Source of the DNA: CAYVFC01 sp964450715
GTDB lineage: Bacteria > Myxococcota_A > Polyangia > Polyangiales > JAFGIB01
Direction of reading: 5' to 3'
Assembly (NCBI GenBank): GCA_964450715.1
Contig: CAYVFC010000026.1
Location: forward strand, 4,318 to 68,317
Length of the DNA stretch: 64,000 bases
In this document: positions 16,961-28,133 of the stretch, in pieces
Layout: each line of letters opens with the position of its first letter
Numbering within the stretch: position 1 is the first letter of the stretch
Notes under the pieces: model-generated
What the model saw: only the letters and a program-made list of their open reading frames with translations
Database searches by the model: none
Told to the model about the DNA's origin: nothing
Translations under genes and position numbers: made by a program

Positions 16961-17857
16961 CTATTCGATCGCGTTCTCGATGAACGGATTGCCGTTCCCC
17001 TGAATTTTCTTGATACGCCGATTTCGTTCCTTCTCCCACTCGTCCGGAGGATCGTTCTTGTGCCAGCTCATCAACAAACGGCGCTGGTCGGCCTTTAGCC
17101 TCATCCCGTACGCGTCGGCCAGGTAGAGGTAGGTGCGGGCGAGATCCCCGCGTTTCGAGTCGGGGGGTTCCAGGATCTTGTTCTCGGCGTTGATCTCGAA
17201 GTCGCACCCGCCGAACTGCCGGTTTTCGCCCTCGATCTCACCGGGAAAGAAGCGAGCGCTCTTCTTGTGCAGCTCGCTGATCACGGGGGCGATGTTGTGT
17301 AGATCGGCATTCAACCTCCGGTACTTCTCCGATACGCCGGGCAGCGTGCAGCACCTGCGCCCCTTGATCTTCCTGCCTTCGCCTCCGATGCAGAACGAGT
17401 GCCCCTTTTTCCAGCAATCGAAGCGCCGCGCGATTTTTCGTACCGAGACGATGTGCTTCCATGCGGCGCCGTCGGCCTGCTTGTTCTTCCCTGCGCCCCC
17501 GGCCTGCTTCTTCTTTCCTGCGCTCTCGGCCTGCCCGTTCTCCGCGGCGGGCTCGTAACCGCATTCGGCCGCGGATATCGTCCGGGAGGAGTCAAAGGGG
17601 CAGCCGCAGTAGAAGGTGAGCAGGTGATCCTTGTAGACCTGTTGCTCCGCCAGGTCCTTGGCCTTGCCCGAGGAGAGGCCAAATCCCTCCTCCGCGGCTC
17701 CCTCGCGCTTACCCCGCTTCTTTTTCTTGGCCGTTTTTCCGCCGGCCGACGCCGCCGGTCCGGTCGGTCCCGTGTTCGAGCTACCGACCACGTACCAGAG
17801 GAAAACGCCCGCCACCAGGACGATCACGCCGATTGTGACTGGATTGGTGCCTTTCAT
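16961..17857 (-). CDS. endA: Endonuclease I (EndA/NucM family), membrane-anchored
   Basis: A 298-residue protein with an N-terminal hydrophobic helix (residues 7-25), a Lys-rich linker, and a C-terminal endonuclease I domain. Family landmarks are present: the catalytic DLHNIAPV motif, FGGCDFEI, RGDLARTYLYL, DPPDEWEKERNRRI and IQGNGNPFI. In the family this beta-beta-alpha-Me nuclease degrades DNA non-specifically in the periplasm or outside the cell. Between the N-terminal part and the catalytic core is a Lys/Ala/Gly-rich insertion (AGKKKQAGGAGKNKQADG) not usual for the family. The start has a good upstream site (GGAGTGAGGAG). Extra Cys residues suggest an extracytoplasmic location. Confidence 0.88.
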   Translation of the reverse strand: MKGTNPVTIGVIVLVAGVFLWYVVGSSNTGPTGPAASAGGKTAKKKKRGKREGAAEEGFGLSSGKAKDLAEQQVYKDHLLTFYCGCPFDSSRTISAAECGYEPAAENGQAESAGKKKQAGGAGKNKQADGAAWKHIVSVRKIARRFDCWKKGHSFCIGGEGRKIKGRRCCTLPGVSEKYRRLNADLHNIAPVISELHKKSARFFPGEIEGENRQFGGCDFEINAENKILEPPDSKRGDLARTYLYLADAYGMRLKADQRRLLMSWHKNDPPDEWEKERNRRIKKIQGNGNPFIENAIE

Positions 17858-17986
17858 CTCTCCTCACTCCTTCAATACTGCGCCGGGGCGGGATAATATC
17901 TATTTCGCCCGAGATGTATAGCCTCGCCCGCGCCTCGGTACGACCTCTCCAGCGCCGGGGCTGTAGGTATTGGTTGCGCCCGGGTC

Positions 17987-18033
17987 TAAGAGGGTGTTTA
18001 AAAATCGGTCGGCGCTCTTTAAACACCCTCTAA
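17987..18033. mobile_element. Short inverted-repeat element (MITE-like), copy D
   Basis: GAGGGTGTTTAAA (17990-18002) is perfectly complementary to 18018-18030, and the pair is flanked by TAA direct repeats (17987-17989 and 18031-18033). It lies at the 3' end of cutA, whose TAG stop (18030-18032, minus strand) is formed by the right end of the element. Probably a minimal relative or remnant of elements A-C. Confidence 0.6.
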
Positions 18034-18362
18034 CCGGGATTCTTGCTTTCCTCTTTTACCCAGCTCAGGTAGTCGGGCAATCCACCGACCACGGGGGTCA
18101 CGATGATTTCGGGAACCTCGTAGCCGTGGTTGCGCTTGATGCAATCGACGATCTCGTCGATCAGCGTTTTTCGGGTTTTCGCCGCCAGGACGAACTCCCC
18201 TTCGGACTCGACCTTACCCTTCCACCAATAGGTGCTCCGGATCGGCCAGCTCTGTACACAGGCCGCCAGCTTCCGCTCGACCAGAAGCCCGGCCAGTACC
18301 GCCGCTTTCTCCTCGCTATCCACGGTGGTGTGGACCACGACGAGCTCGGTGTCTTCGTTCAT
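18030..18362 (-). CDS. cutA: CutA family protein
   Basis: A 110-residue protein matching CutA1 over its full length, including the landmarks VVVHTTVDSEEKA, LAACVQ, STYWWKGKVE, EFVLAAKTR and HGYEVPEIIV. CutA proteins form stable trimers and were linked to divalent-cation tolerance, but their cellular role is not settled. The stop codon is supplied by the right end of element D, and the start lies 24 nt from element A. Confidence 0.93.
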   Translation of the reverse strand: MNEDTELVVVHTTVDSEEKAAVLAGLLVERKLAACVQSWPIRSTYWWKGKVESEGEFVLAAKTRKTLIDEIVDCIKRNHGYEVPEIIVTPVVGGLPDYLSWVKEESKNPG

Positions 18363-18385
18363 CTCGATTCACCCTTCCCCGATTG

Positions 18386-18551
18386 CTAGAGCCCATCTCA
18401 AAAATGCTCCCGTCGTCTTTCGGGCGGGGGCGTCCCCGTCTGCGGCGTCGCTCCTCCTCGAAATAGCACCACTATTGCTCGTCGTCGCTCCTTGCATCCG
18501 GGGCCGCCGCGCTCCGAAATACTCGGTCCGCATTTTTGAGATGGGCTCTAG
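18386..18551. mobile_element. Non-autonomous inverted-repeat element (MITE-like), copy A
   Basis: Perfect 22-bp terminal inverted repeats at 18386-18407 and 18530-18551 (outer part CTAGAGCCCATCTC), each ending in CTAG. The inner part on the minus strand shows the family core: CGGACCGAGTATTTCGGAGC at its left, ATGCAAGGAGCGACGACGAG in the middle and GCCCGAAAGACGACGGGAG at its right. There is no coding capacity. It lies between metG (stop 8 nt away) and cutA. Confidence 0.8.
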
Positions 18552-18558
18552 TAAACGA

Positions 18559-20664
<2,106 letters not shown>

Positions 20665-20715
20665 GCGGCGACTTTACCCGATGCGGGGCGCCGGACAACC
20701 CCCTTCGCGGGGGGG

Positions 20716-21867
20716 TCAGTAAGCGTCGAGCACCTGGCGCGCGATGATCGTCTTCTGGATGTTGCTGGTGCCCTCCACGATCTGGAAGGACTTGGCGTCG
20801 CGCAGCAGGCGGGCCGCCGGGTACTCCAGCGAAAAGCCATAGGACCCGAAGATCTTCATGGCCGCGTTGGCGGCGCGCACGGCCGCCTCGGCGGCGAAGA
20901 GCTTGGCCGTGGAGACTTCCAGGGTGTTGCGCAGGTTGCCCCGGTCGCGGCTGTGCGCGGCGCGCAGCACCAGCAGCCGCGCGGCTTCGTGCTCGACGGC
21001 CATCTCCGCCAGCTCGGCCTGTATCATCTGGAAGGAGGCGATGCTCTGTCCGAACTGGGTGCGCTCCTTGGCATAGCGCGCCGACTCGTCCAGGCAGGCC
21101 TTGCCCACGGCCACCGCGCGCGCCGCGCAGCTCAGGCGCGTACCGTCCAGCATGGACATGCAGATCTTGAAGCCCTGGTTGACCTCGCCCAGCACGTTCT
21201 GTTCGGGCACGAAGGCGTCCTGGAAAAAGAGCTCGCCGGTGGGCGCGCAGAACAGCCCGAACTTGTCCTCGATGGCCGAGGTCTGCAATCCCTCGGTCTT
21301 CTTCATATCCACGATGAAGCAGCTCATGCCGCGGTGCTTGAGCGACCGGTCCGTATATGCGTAGATCAATCCCACGTCCGCCACCTGTGCCTGGGAGATC
21401 CAGGTCTTCTGGCCGTTCAGCACGAAACCGCCCTTGACCGCCTTGGCCTCGGTACGCATGGAGGCCACGTCGCTGCCCGTGTCGGGCTCGGTCATGGCGA
21501 AGCAGCCCAGGCTCTTGCCGCTGACCAGACCCGGGACGTACTTGCGCTTTTGCTCTTCCCTACCCCAGCGCTGGATAGTCAGCGCCGGTCCCATCATCTG
21601 CATGTTGAAGGGCAGCCCCCAGGAGGCGCTCACTTGCGCCACTTCCATGGTCATCAGCGCCGAGGCGAGATAGCCGACGCCGGTGCCCCCGTAGGCCTCT
21701 TCGATGACCGCGCCGAAGAAGCCGAGCTCGCCCATTTCCTCTACCACCTCGGGGCGAAATCGGTGAGCCTTCTCGTCCTCGGCCACCAGCGGCGCGATGC
21801 GCTTGAGCGCGAAGTTTCGCGCGGTGTCTCTGATGAGCTTCTGTTCTTCGGTGAGCTCGAAATCCAT
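20716..21867 (-). CDS. Acyl-CoA dehydrogenase
   Basis: A 383-residue FAD-dependent acyl-CoA dehydrogenase of standard length, running from MDFELTEEQKLIRDTARNFA to the C-terminal VEGTSNIQKTIIARQ, where the Glu of VEGT is the usual catalytic base in SCAD/MCAD-like enzymes. The FAD/substrate signature CFAMTEPDTGSD is present. It introduces a 2,3-double bond into an acyl-CoA and passes electrons to an electron-transfer flavoprotein. Chain-length preference is unknown. The start has GGAGGAACGCC upstream of the ATG; an upstream extension to 22035 has no support. It diverges from the methylmalonyl-CoA operon, hinting at a shared acyl-CoA or branched-chain catabolic role. Confidence 0.92.
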   Translation of the reverse strand: MDFELTEEQKLIRDTARNFALKRIAPLVAEDEKAHRFRPEVVEEMGELGFFGAVIEEAYGGTGVGYLASALMTMEVAQVSASWGLPFNMQMMGPALTIQRWGREEQKRKYVPGLVSGKSLGCFAMTEPDTGSDVASMRTEAKAVKGGFVLNGQKTWISQAQVADVGLIYAYTDRSLKHRGMSCFIVDMKKTEGLQTSAIEDKFGLFCAPTGELFFQDAFVPEQNVLGEVNQGFKICMSMLDGTRLSCAARAVAVGKACLDESARYAKERTQFGQSIASFQMIQAELAEMAVEHEAARLLVLRAAHSRDRGNLRNTLEVSTAKLFAAEAAVRAANAAMKIFGSYGFSLEYPAARLLRDAKSFQIVEGTSNIQKTIIARQVLDAY

Positions 21868-22183
21868 GGCGTTCCTCCGGGTGGCGGGGCTTGCAGGTCT
21901 AAGCCTAGCGCGGCCAAGGCGTCGGCTTTCGCGCCGGTGCAATGGTCGCAGCGTAGCGCTCCGCGGCTGTTCTGTTCGCGTATCCTGTCGCCGCCTCCGC
22001 CCCGGCGGAAAGGCATGCGATAGAGGGCTACTCATAACAGAAAAGCGAGGGGGAGCGAAGCCCCCAGCCCTTTATTTACGGTTGTTTCGCTTTTTTTAGC
22101 CATTCGCGCTTAGGATTACGGTTGCTTCGGTTTTTACAACGCGAGTCGCTTCCGCGTGCTACCATGGGTACGGCGGTACGGTT
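21868..22183. promoter_or_regulatory. Divergent intergenic region between acyl-CoA dehydrogenase and mutase operon
   Basis: Contains the hairpin GGGGGAGCGAAGCCCCC (22049-22065), enclosed by GGGCT/AGCCC and followed by TTTATTT. Two imperfect direct repeats follow: TTTACGGTTGTTTCGCTTTT (from about 22074) and ATTACGGTTGCTTCGGTTTT (from about 22115). These are candidates for control of the divergent promoters, but I could not fix -10/-35 boxes. Confidence 0.35.
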
Positions 22184-23857
22184 ATGAGCGAATCCGGTCG
22201 GAAGAAACTACAGGAAGAATACGAAAAGTGGTCGCTCTCGGTGCTCGAGCCCTTTTTGAAAAAACGGAGCGAGAGCAGGGACAGCTTCCCGACCACCAGC
22301 GGCTCGGAGGTGGAGCGGCTCTACTTGCCGCCGGCAGAGCCGGAGCGGCGCTACCTCGAGGCGCTCGGCTTCCCGGGGCAGTACCCCTATACGCGGGGCG
22401 TATACCCGACCATGTACCGGGGTCGCCACTGGACCATGCGCCAGTACGCAGGGTTCGGCGACGCCGAGGAGACGAATAAACGTTTCAAATACCTGCTCGA
22501 GCAGGGGCAGACCGGCCTTTCGGTGGCGTTTGATCTGTGTACCCAGATCGGATACGACTCCGACCACGAGATGAGCACCGGGGAGGTGGGCCGGGTGGGC
22601 GTGGCCGTGGACTCGTTGCGGGATGTCGAACGCATCTTCGCGGGGATACCGCTGGGGGAAGTGTCGACCTCCATGACCATCAACGCCCCGGCCTCGGTGC
22701 TGCTGGCCATGTATGCGGCCGTGGGCGAGCAGCAGCAGGTCCCGCGGCAGAAGTTGGCGGGAACGGTCCAGAACGACATCCTCAAGGAGTACGCGGCGCG
22801 CGGCACCTATATTTTTCCGCCCGCTCCCTCGCTCCGGCTGGTGACCGATCTGATCGCATTCTGTTCGGCGGAGCTTCCCCGCTTCAACGCCATCAGCGTT
22901 TCCGGTTACCACATCCGGGAGGCGGGCAGCACCGCGGCGCAGGAGGTCGGCTTCACCCTGGCCAACGGTATCGCCTACGTGCAAGCGGTGCAGCAAGCGG
23001 GAATCGAGGTGGACCGTTTTGCCAAGCGCGTCTCCTTCTTCTTCGCCGCCCACAACGACCTCTTCGAGGAGGTGGCCAAGTACCGGGCGGCGCGCCGGCT
23101 CTGGGCGCGCATCATGCGGGAACGTTTCGGCGCCCGCACCGCGGAGTCGATGATGCTGCGCTTCCACGTGCAGACCGCGGGCTGCTCGCTCACCGCGCAG
23201 CAGCCGCAGAACAATATCGCCCGGGTGGCGATCCAGGCGCTGGCCGCCACCGCAGGTGGAGCGCAGAGCCTGCATACCAACAGCTTCGACGAGGCTCTGG
23301 GGCTGCCCTCTCAGACCGCGGCTACCATCGCGCTCAGGACCCAGCAGATCCTCGCCCATGAGTCAGGGGTGGCCAACACCATCGATCCCTTTGGCGGCTC
23401 TTACTTCGTGGAGGCGCTTACCGATCGGATCGAGGAGCAAGCCTCGGCATATATCGACAAGATCGACGAGCTGGGCGGCGCGGCGCGGGCCATCGAGCAG
23501 GGGTATGTGCAGCGGGAGATTCAGGAGGCGTCCTACCGCTACCAACTCGAGGTGGAGAACAGGCGGCGAATCGTGGTGGGGCTGAACGAGTTCTTTTCCG
23601 CCGGCGGAGAGAAACCGGGCATTCTGAAGATCGACGAGCAGCTGGAGAAGCAGCAGATCGAAAGGGTGCGAAATCTGCGGGAGGAGCGAGACGCGGCTGC
23701 GGCGGAAAGGGGGTTACGGGAGCTTTCCGCGGCCGCGCGGACCAGCGAAAATCTGCTGCCGTTCATTCTGAACGCGGTCAAGAGTTACTGCACCATCGGG
23801 GAGATCGCGGGGGTCTTGAGAGAGGTGTTCGGTGAGCACAAGGAGCGCTTCGGTTGA
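22184..23857 (+). CDS. Methylmalonyl-CoA mutase, large (catalytic) subunit
   Basis: A 557-residue catalytic TIM-barrel subunit of an acyl-CoA mutase without its own B12 domain. Family motifs are clear: YPTMYRGRHWTMRQYAGF, GLSVAFDLCTQIGYDSD and QNDILKEYAARGTYIFPP. Tyr78 and Arg206 match the residues (Tyr89 and Arg207 of the Propionibacterium enzyme) that select methylmalonyl-CoA; isobutyryl-CoA mutases have Phe and Gln there. It therefore most likely interconverts (R)-methylmalonyl-CoA and succinyl-CoA. The cobalamin subunit is encoded 45 nt downstream, and MeaB and the epimerase follow in the same operon. Confidence 0.92.
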   Translation: MSESGRKKLQEEYEKWSLSVLEPFLKKRSESRDSFPTTSGSEVERLYLPPAEPERRYLEALGFPGQYPYTRGVYPTMYRGRHWTMRQYAGFGDAEETNKRFKYLLEQGQTGLSVAFDLCTQIGYDSDHEMSTGEVGRVGVAVDSLRDVERIFAGIPLGEVSTSMTINAPASVLLAMYAAVGEQQQVPRQKLAGTVQNDILKEYAARGTYIFPPAPSLRLVTDLIAFCSAELPRFNAISVSGYHIREAGSTAAQEVGFTLANGIAYVQAVQQAGIEVDRFAKRVSFFFAAHNDLFEEVAKYRAARRLWARIMRERFGARTAESMMLRFHVQTAGCSLTAQQPQNNIARVAIQALAATAGGAQSLHTNSFDEALGLPSQTAATIALRTQQILAHESGVANTIDPFGGSYFVEALTDRIEEQASAYIDKIDELGGAARAIEQGYVQREIQEASYRYQLEVENRRRIVVGLNEFFSAGGEKPGILKIDEQLEKQQIERVRNLREERDAAAAERGLRELSAAARTSENLLPFILNAVKSYCTIGEIAGVLREVFGEHKERFG

Positions 23858-23902
23858 GGCGCCGCGGGTCGACGCGTGTTTAGAAGCTTTTGAGGATAGA
23901 CG

Positions 23903-24325
23903 GTGGAAGTCAGGAAATCAGCGAGAAAAGGCAGAGTGAGGGTGGTCATCGCCAAGCTGGGGCTGGACGGTCACGACCGCGGCGCCCGGGTGGTGAGCCG
24001 CCTGTTGCGCGACGCCGGTATGGAGGTGATCTACACCGGTATCCGACAGAATCCTGACAAGGTGTGCAACATAGCCTTGCAGGAGGACGCCCACGTGGTC
24101 GGCATCAGTATCCTAAGCGGCGCGCACCGGGCGCTGCTCGCGCGATTGATGGAAGGGATGAAGCAGCGCGGTCTGAAAATTCCCGTGGTGGTGGGCGGCA
24201 TCATACCAGACGACGATCTCGAGTACCTGCGCTCCCTGGGGATCGCGGCGGTCTTCCCCCCGGGGTCGCCCGTCGCGGATATCGTGAACAAGATCGATGA
24301 GCTCGCCGGACAGGCAAAGGATTGA
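23903..24325 (+). CDS. Methylmalonyl-CoA mutase, small B12-binding subunit
   Basis: A 140-residue cobalamin-binding domain of the Rossmann-like type, with the base-off/His-on motif LDGHDRGA (DxHxxG), the GISILSG loop and the VVGGIIP strand-loop. It pairs with the large subunit to make the active mutase. The start is a GTG at 23903 preceded by GAGGATAG. Its 3' end overlaps meaB by 29 nt. Confidence 0.93.
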   Translation: MEVRKSARKGRVRVVIAKLGLDGHDRGARVVSRLLRDAGMEVIYTGIRQNPDKVCNIALQEDAHVVGISILSGAHRALLARLMEGMKQRGLKIPVVVGGIIPDDDLEYLRSLGIAAVFPPGSPVADIVNKIDELAGQAKD

Positions 24326-25289
24326 AGCCCTGGCCCAGGGCGTGCGCGCGAGAAGCGTCTCCGCGCTGGCTCGCCTGTTGAGCTTGGCCGAGGATCACCC
24401 GGAATACGGGCAGGAGATTCTCTCCCATCTCTATCCCCTGCCGGGGCAACCCTTTGTGCTCGGCATTACCGGGCCGGCGGGCGCGGGCAAATCGACGCTG
24501 ATCAACAGCATGCTCTTCGAGTTCAAGCGCTGGTTTTCCTCCATGGCGGTGCTGGTGTTCGATCCCTCTTCCCGCTTGACCGGGGGCGCCCTGCTCGGGG
24601 ACCGCATCCGCATGCGGGAGCACGAGATGGATGAGAGCGTTTATCTCCGGAGCATGGCCGACCGAGGGCTGATGGGCGGGACCTCTTCCTGCTCGTTCGA
24701 GGCGCTGGCCATCCTGGCGGCTTACGGATTCGAGCTGGTGGTGATGGAGACGGTAGGCGTGGGGCAGGGCGAGGTGGAGATCGCGCGCGAGGCGGATCTG
24801 GTGCTGATGGTGCTCACGCCCGATTTCGGAGACGAGATCCAGGCCATGAAGGCGGGCGTGTTCGAGATCGGCGACATTTTCGTGGTCAACAAGGCGGACG
24901 TCATGGACGTCGCGCTGGCGCAGTCGCGACTCGGCGCCGCGCTGGGCTCAGGGAGCGCGGAACAGGGACTGGCGCCGGAGATCTGTTCCACCGCGGCCGC
25001 GACCGGCGCGGGCGTGCCCGAGCTGGTGGAGAGGGTGCTCGACCGGCGCGAGCGGTTGGAGAAGAGCGGAGCGCTGGATAGGAAGCGCCAGCAGCGCGCC
25101 CGCGCACATTTCGAGACCATCCTGCGCGCGCGCTGGCGTAAGATACTGGATACGGCGCTGGCCGAGCACGGCGATTTCCTCGCCAACCTCGGACCGGACA
25201 TCAATCCCTACCGGTTCGCGGATCGATTCGCGCGAGACGTGCTGGGGCTCGAGGATGATGAAGCGGATGGAGCTGCTGAAGAAGATTGA
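24297..25289 (+). CDS. meaB: MeaB/ArgK-type GTPase, mutase chaperone
   Basis: A 330-residue G3E-family GTPase. Walker A is GPAGAGKST, followed by VFDPSSRLTGGALLGDRIRM (the family signature), METVGVGQGE (G3) and VNKAD (G4). In characterised systems MeaB protects the mutase from inactivation and gates loading or release of cobalamin. The ATG start overlaps the B12-subunit gene by 29 nt, and its end overlaps the epimerase gene by 35 nt, as expected for a tightly coupled operon. Confidence 0.93.
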   Translation: MSSPDRQRIEALAQGVRARSVSALARLLSLAEDHPEYGQEILSHLYPLPGQPFVLGITGPAGAGKSTLINSMLFEFKRWFSSMAVLVFDPSSRLTGGALLGDRIRMREHEMDESVYLRSMADRGLMGGTSSCSFEALAILAAYGFELVVMETVGVGQGEVEIAREADLVLMVLTPDFGDEIQAMKAGVFEIGDIFVVNKADVMDVALAQSRLGAALGSGSAEQGLAPEICSTAAATGAGVPELVERVLDRRERLEKSGALDRKRQQRARAHFETILRARWRKILDTALAEHGDFLANLGPDINPYRFADRFARDVLGLEDDEADGAAEED

Positions 25290-25689
25290 CCATATCGGTA
25301 TAGCCGTGGCGGACCTGGAACAGGGCCTCGCCGTCTACCGCGATCAGATGGGTATGAAGCACGAGCGAACCGAGACCGTGCCCGAACAGAAGGTGAAGGT
25401 AGCGGTGCTGAGCGTGGGCGGGATTCACATCGAGTTGCTGCAGGCCATCGACGAGGGGAGCCCCATCGCCAAGTTCCTCGCGCGGGGCAGCAAAGGGGTT
25501 CATCATATATGCTACCGGGTGGACGATATGGATGAGGCCATCGCCTATTGTCAGCGCCAGGGACTACAGGTCCTGGCGGGCTCGCGCCGCGCGGGAGCGG
25601 GCGGAGCCGAGGTCGCCTTCCTCCATCCGCGCTCCACAGAGGGCGTTCTTACCGAGTTGAGCACCGGGCCTAGCGAAAAGAGGGAATAG
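25255..25689 (+). CDS. mce: Methylmalonyl-CoA epimerase
   Basis: A 144-residue vicinal-oxygen-chelate (glyoxalase-fold) protein. The metal ligands expected for this family are seen in KIDHIGIAV (His), IHIELL (Glu), VHHICYRV (His) and VLTEL (Glu). It interconverts the S and R epimers of methylmalonyl-CoA, feeding the mutase. Starts at 25255 and 25267 are both possible (MMKRMELL); the longer form overlaps meaB by 35 nt. Confidence 0.92.
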   Translation: MMKRMELLKKIDHIGIAVADLEQGLAVYRDQMGMKHERTETVPEQKVKVAVLSVGGIHIELLQAIDEGSPIAKFLARGSKGVHHICYRVDDMDEAIAYCQRQGLQVLAGSRRAGAGGAEVAFLHPRSTEGVLTELSTGPSEKRE

Positions 25690-25691
25690 AG

Positions 25692-27236
25692 ATGAATATC
25701 GGGGGACTGCTCAAAACGCATGCCAGGTACCGGCCGCGGGAAACGGCCATCGTCTTCAAGCAGGAGCGCTACAGCTACCCCGAGTACAACCGCAGGGTAA
25801 ACCGGCTGGCCCACGCGCTCGAGAGTCTGGGCGTTTCCAAGGGCGACAAGGTGGCCACCGTTCTGGGCAACTGCCTGGAGCTGATGGACTGCTACTGGGC
25901 CTGTGCGGCGCTGGGCGCGGTCATCGTTCCCATGAGCCCGCTTCTGCGCGGAACGGGGCTGACGCGGCTGCTGAACGATTCCGATTCCAGCCTGGTCATT
26001 ACCCAGCCGGGCTTCGTGCCCATCCTGGATCCACTCCGGGTCGAGCTTCCGCTGGTCGCCGCCGATCGCTTCATCGTCACCGGCGACCAGGAGCTTCCGG
26101 GGTACCGCGCGTACGACAGGTTGACCGGCGGGGCGGATGACGCCGACCTGTCGGTGGAGATCGACGGCGACGATCCCTACAACATCTTCTACAGCAGCGG
26201 CACCACCGGACTTCCCAAGGGGATCGTACACACGCATTTCGTACGCGCCATGTACTGCACGCTCTTCGCCAGCGCCTGGCGCATGACGCCGGAGAGCGTG
26301 GTCTGCCACGCTGGGTCCATCATCTTTAATGGATGTATGCTCACGCTCATGCCCTGGATCTACCTGGGCTGCCGTTTCGTGCTGATGGAGCAGTTCGATC
26401 CGAAGGAGCTCATCCGGACCATCGAGCGCGAGCGCGTCACCCATATCTATATGGTCCCCTCGCAGATCGCGGCGCTACTGCACGAGGCCGACTTTGGCGA
26501 GGCCACTTGCGGCAGCCTGCAGTGCCTGGGCTCGGTAGGGGCGCCCCTGCTGCGCGAGCAACGCGAGGGGCTGCAGCGCCGCCTGCCCGGCCGTTTCTAC
26601 GAGCTGTACGGCCTGACCGAGGGTTTTATGACCATCCTGGACCGGAACCATACCGAGAAGAAGCTCACCTCGGTGGGCGTGCCACCGGTCTTTCACGAGA
26701 TGCGTATCGTGGGCGAGAAGGGCGAGACGCTTCCGCCCGGACAGGTGGGTGAGATCGTGGGACGCGGCCCCATGCTCATGCCCGGCTACTACAAGCGCCC
26801 CGATCTCACCGCGCTGGCGGTACGAGAGGGGTGGCTTTATACGGGCGACCTGGGCTACCTAGACGAGGACGGCTTTCTCTTCCTGGTGGACCGACAGAAG
26901 GACCTGATCATCTCCGGCGGGGTCAACGTCTACCCGCGCGACATCGAGGAGGTGTTCGTGCGCCATCCGGCCGTGCGCGAGGTGGCCGTCTTCGGCGTGC
27001 CCGACGCTCGCTGGGGGGAGACCCCGGTGGCGCGGGTTATCACCACCGCCCCGGACGCGGTGGAGGCGGAGACGCTGCGTGCGTGGGTCAACCAACGGGT
27101 GGAGGCGCGCTTCCAGCGCGTTAGCCGCGTGGAGTTGGTAGACGACTTTCCCCGCAGCGCGGCCGGCAAGACCCTCAAGCGGGTCATGCGGGACGAGCAC
27201 CTCAAAAACCGGGAGAATTGCCTAGATGATCGATAG
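25692..27236 (+). CDS. Acyl-CoA synthetase (AMP-forming, ANL superfamily)
   Basis: A 514-residue adenylate-forming enzyme with the P-loop FYSSGTTGLPKGIVH, the YGLTEGF motif, YTGDLGYLDEDG, the hinge VDRQKDLIISGGVNVYPRDIE and the catalytic Lys in RSAAGKTLKR. It activates a carboxylic acid to an acyl-AMP and then an acyl-CoA. The substrate cannot be read from sequence; the operon suggests a short- or branched-chain acid that enters the propionyl/methylmalonyl-CoA route. It starts 2 nt after the epimerase and overlaps the next gene by 11 nt. Confidence 0.88.
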   Translation: MNIGGLLKTHARYRPRETAIVFKQERYSYPEYNRRVNRLAHALESLGVSKGDKVATVLGNCLELMDCYWACAALGAVIVPMSPLLRGTGLTRLLNDSDSSLVITQPGFVPILDPLRVELPLVAADRFIVTGDQELPGYRAYDRLTGGADDADLSVEIDGDDPYNIFYSSGTTGLPKGIVHTHFVRAMYCTLFASAWRMTPESVVCHAGSIIFNGCMLTLMPWIYLGCRFVLMEQFDPKELIRTIERERVTHIYMVPSQIAALLHEADFGEATCGSLQCLGSVGAPLLREQREGLQRRLPGRFYELYGLTEGFMTILDRNHTEKKLTSVGVPPVFHEMRIVGEKGETLPPGQVGEIVGRGPMLMPGYYKRPDLTALAVREGWLYTGDLGYLDEDGFLFLVDRQKDLIISGGVNVYPRDIEEVFVRHPAVREVAVFGVPDARWGETPVARVITTAPDAVEAETLRAWVNQRVEARFQRVSRVELVDDFPRSAAGKTLKRVMRDEHLKNRENCLDDR

Positions 27237-28110
27237 CTCCCGTTCCGGATCGCAGCCCGAGAGCCGTTTTGTCGATGCCAACGGTATCCGTCTGCACTAT
27301 CTGGACTATCCCGGCGGCGAGCCCGCCATCGTTCTCATGCCGGGGCTGACCGCCAACTGCCGCTGCTTCGACGCGGTGGCGGGCGGGCTCGCGCCCCGCT
27401 TTCGCGTGTTGGCGCTCGACCTGCGCGGCCGCGGCCTGAGCGATCAGCCGGAGCAGGGCTATACGCTGGCCGACCATGCCGCCGACCTGCTCGGCCTGTT
27501 CGACGCGCTGGACATCCCCGCCGCAACCCTCGGCGGTCACTCGTACGGCGGTTTGCTCACGGTATTCATGGCTGCCAACCACCCCGAGCGGGTGGGGCGC
27601 GCCATCATCCTGGACGCGGGCAAGCTCCACCCGGAGGTTTTCGAGCTGATCGGCCCCTCGGTGGCACGCCTGGGCCAGATCTACCCCTCCTGGCCGAGCT
27701 ACCTGCAGCTGGCCCGGCAACAGCCGGTCTACTCCGAGTGGTGGGATCCGGCGCTCGAGCCGCACTTCCGGGCCGAGCTGCTGCAGCTGCCAGAGGGCCG
27801 GGTCACGCCCCGCACGCGGCCGGAAACTATCGCTGAAGCCTCTGCCGACGTGCAAGCGCAGGACTGGGAGGCGCTGCTCGCCGCGGTCGCCCGCCCGGCG
27901 TTGCTGGTCAACGCGCCCGGGCCCTACGGGCCGACCGGCGCCCCGGCCATACAACCCGAGGAAGCGGGCCGCGAGACCGCCGGGGCCATCCCGGGATGCC
28001 GTTACGTCAAGGTGCCGGGCAACCATATCAGCATGCTCTACGGGGAAGGCGCGCGCGCCATCGCCTCGGCGGTGGCCGATTTCGTCGCGACTCCCCTCGA
28101 CGTATCGTAG
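27226..28110 (+). CDS. Alpha/beta hydrolase
   Basis: A 294-residue cytoplasmic alpha/beta-hydrolase. The nucleophile elbow is GGHSYGG, the oxyanion region is VLMPGLTANC, and the catalytic His is in VPGNHISML near the C-terminus. DLRGRGLSDQP is typical of the family. Its substrate is unknown; its place at the end of the mutase operon suggests it may release or hydrolyse an ester or thioester in that pathway. It overlaps the ligase gene by 11 nt. Confidence 0.85.
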   Translation: MIDSSRSGSQPESRFVDANGIRLHYLDYPGGEPAIVLMPGLTANCRCFDAVAGGLAPRFRVLALDLRGRGLSDQPEQGYTLADHAADLLGLFDALDIPAATLGGHSYGGLLTVFMAANHPERVGRAIILDAGKLHPEVFELIGPSVARLGQIYPSWPSYLQLARQQPVYSEWWDPALEPHFRAELLQLPEGRVTPRTRPETIAEASADVQAQDWEALLAAVARPALLVNAPGPYGPTGAPAIQPEEAGRETAGAIPGCRYVKVPGNHISMLYGEGARAIASAVADFVATPLDVS

Positions 28111-28133
28111 CGGAAACGGGGAGGTGGGGTAGG

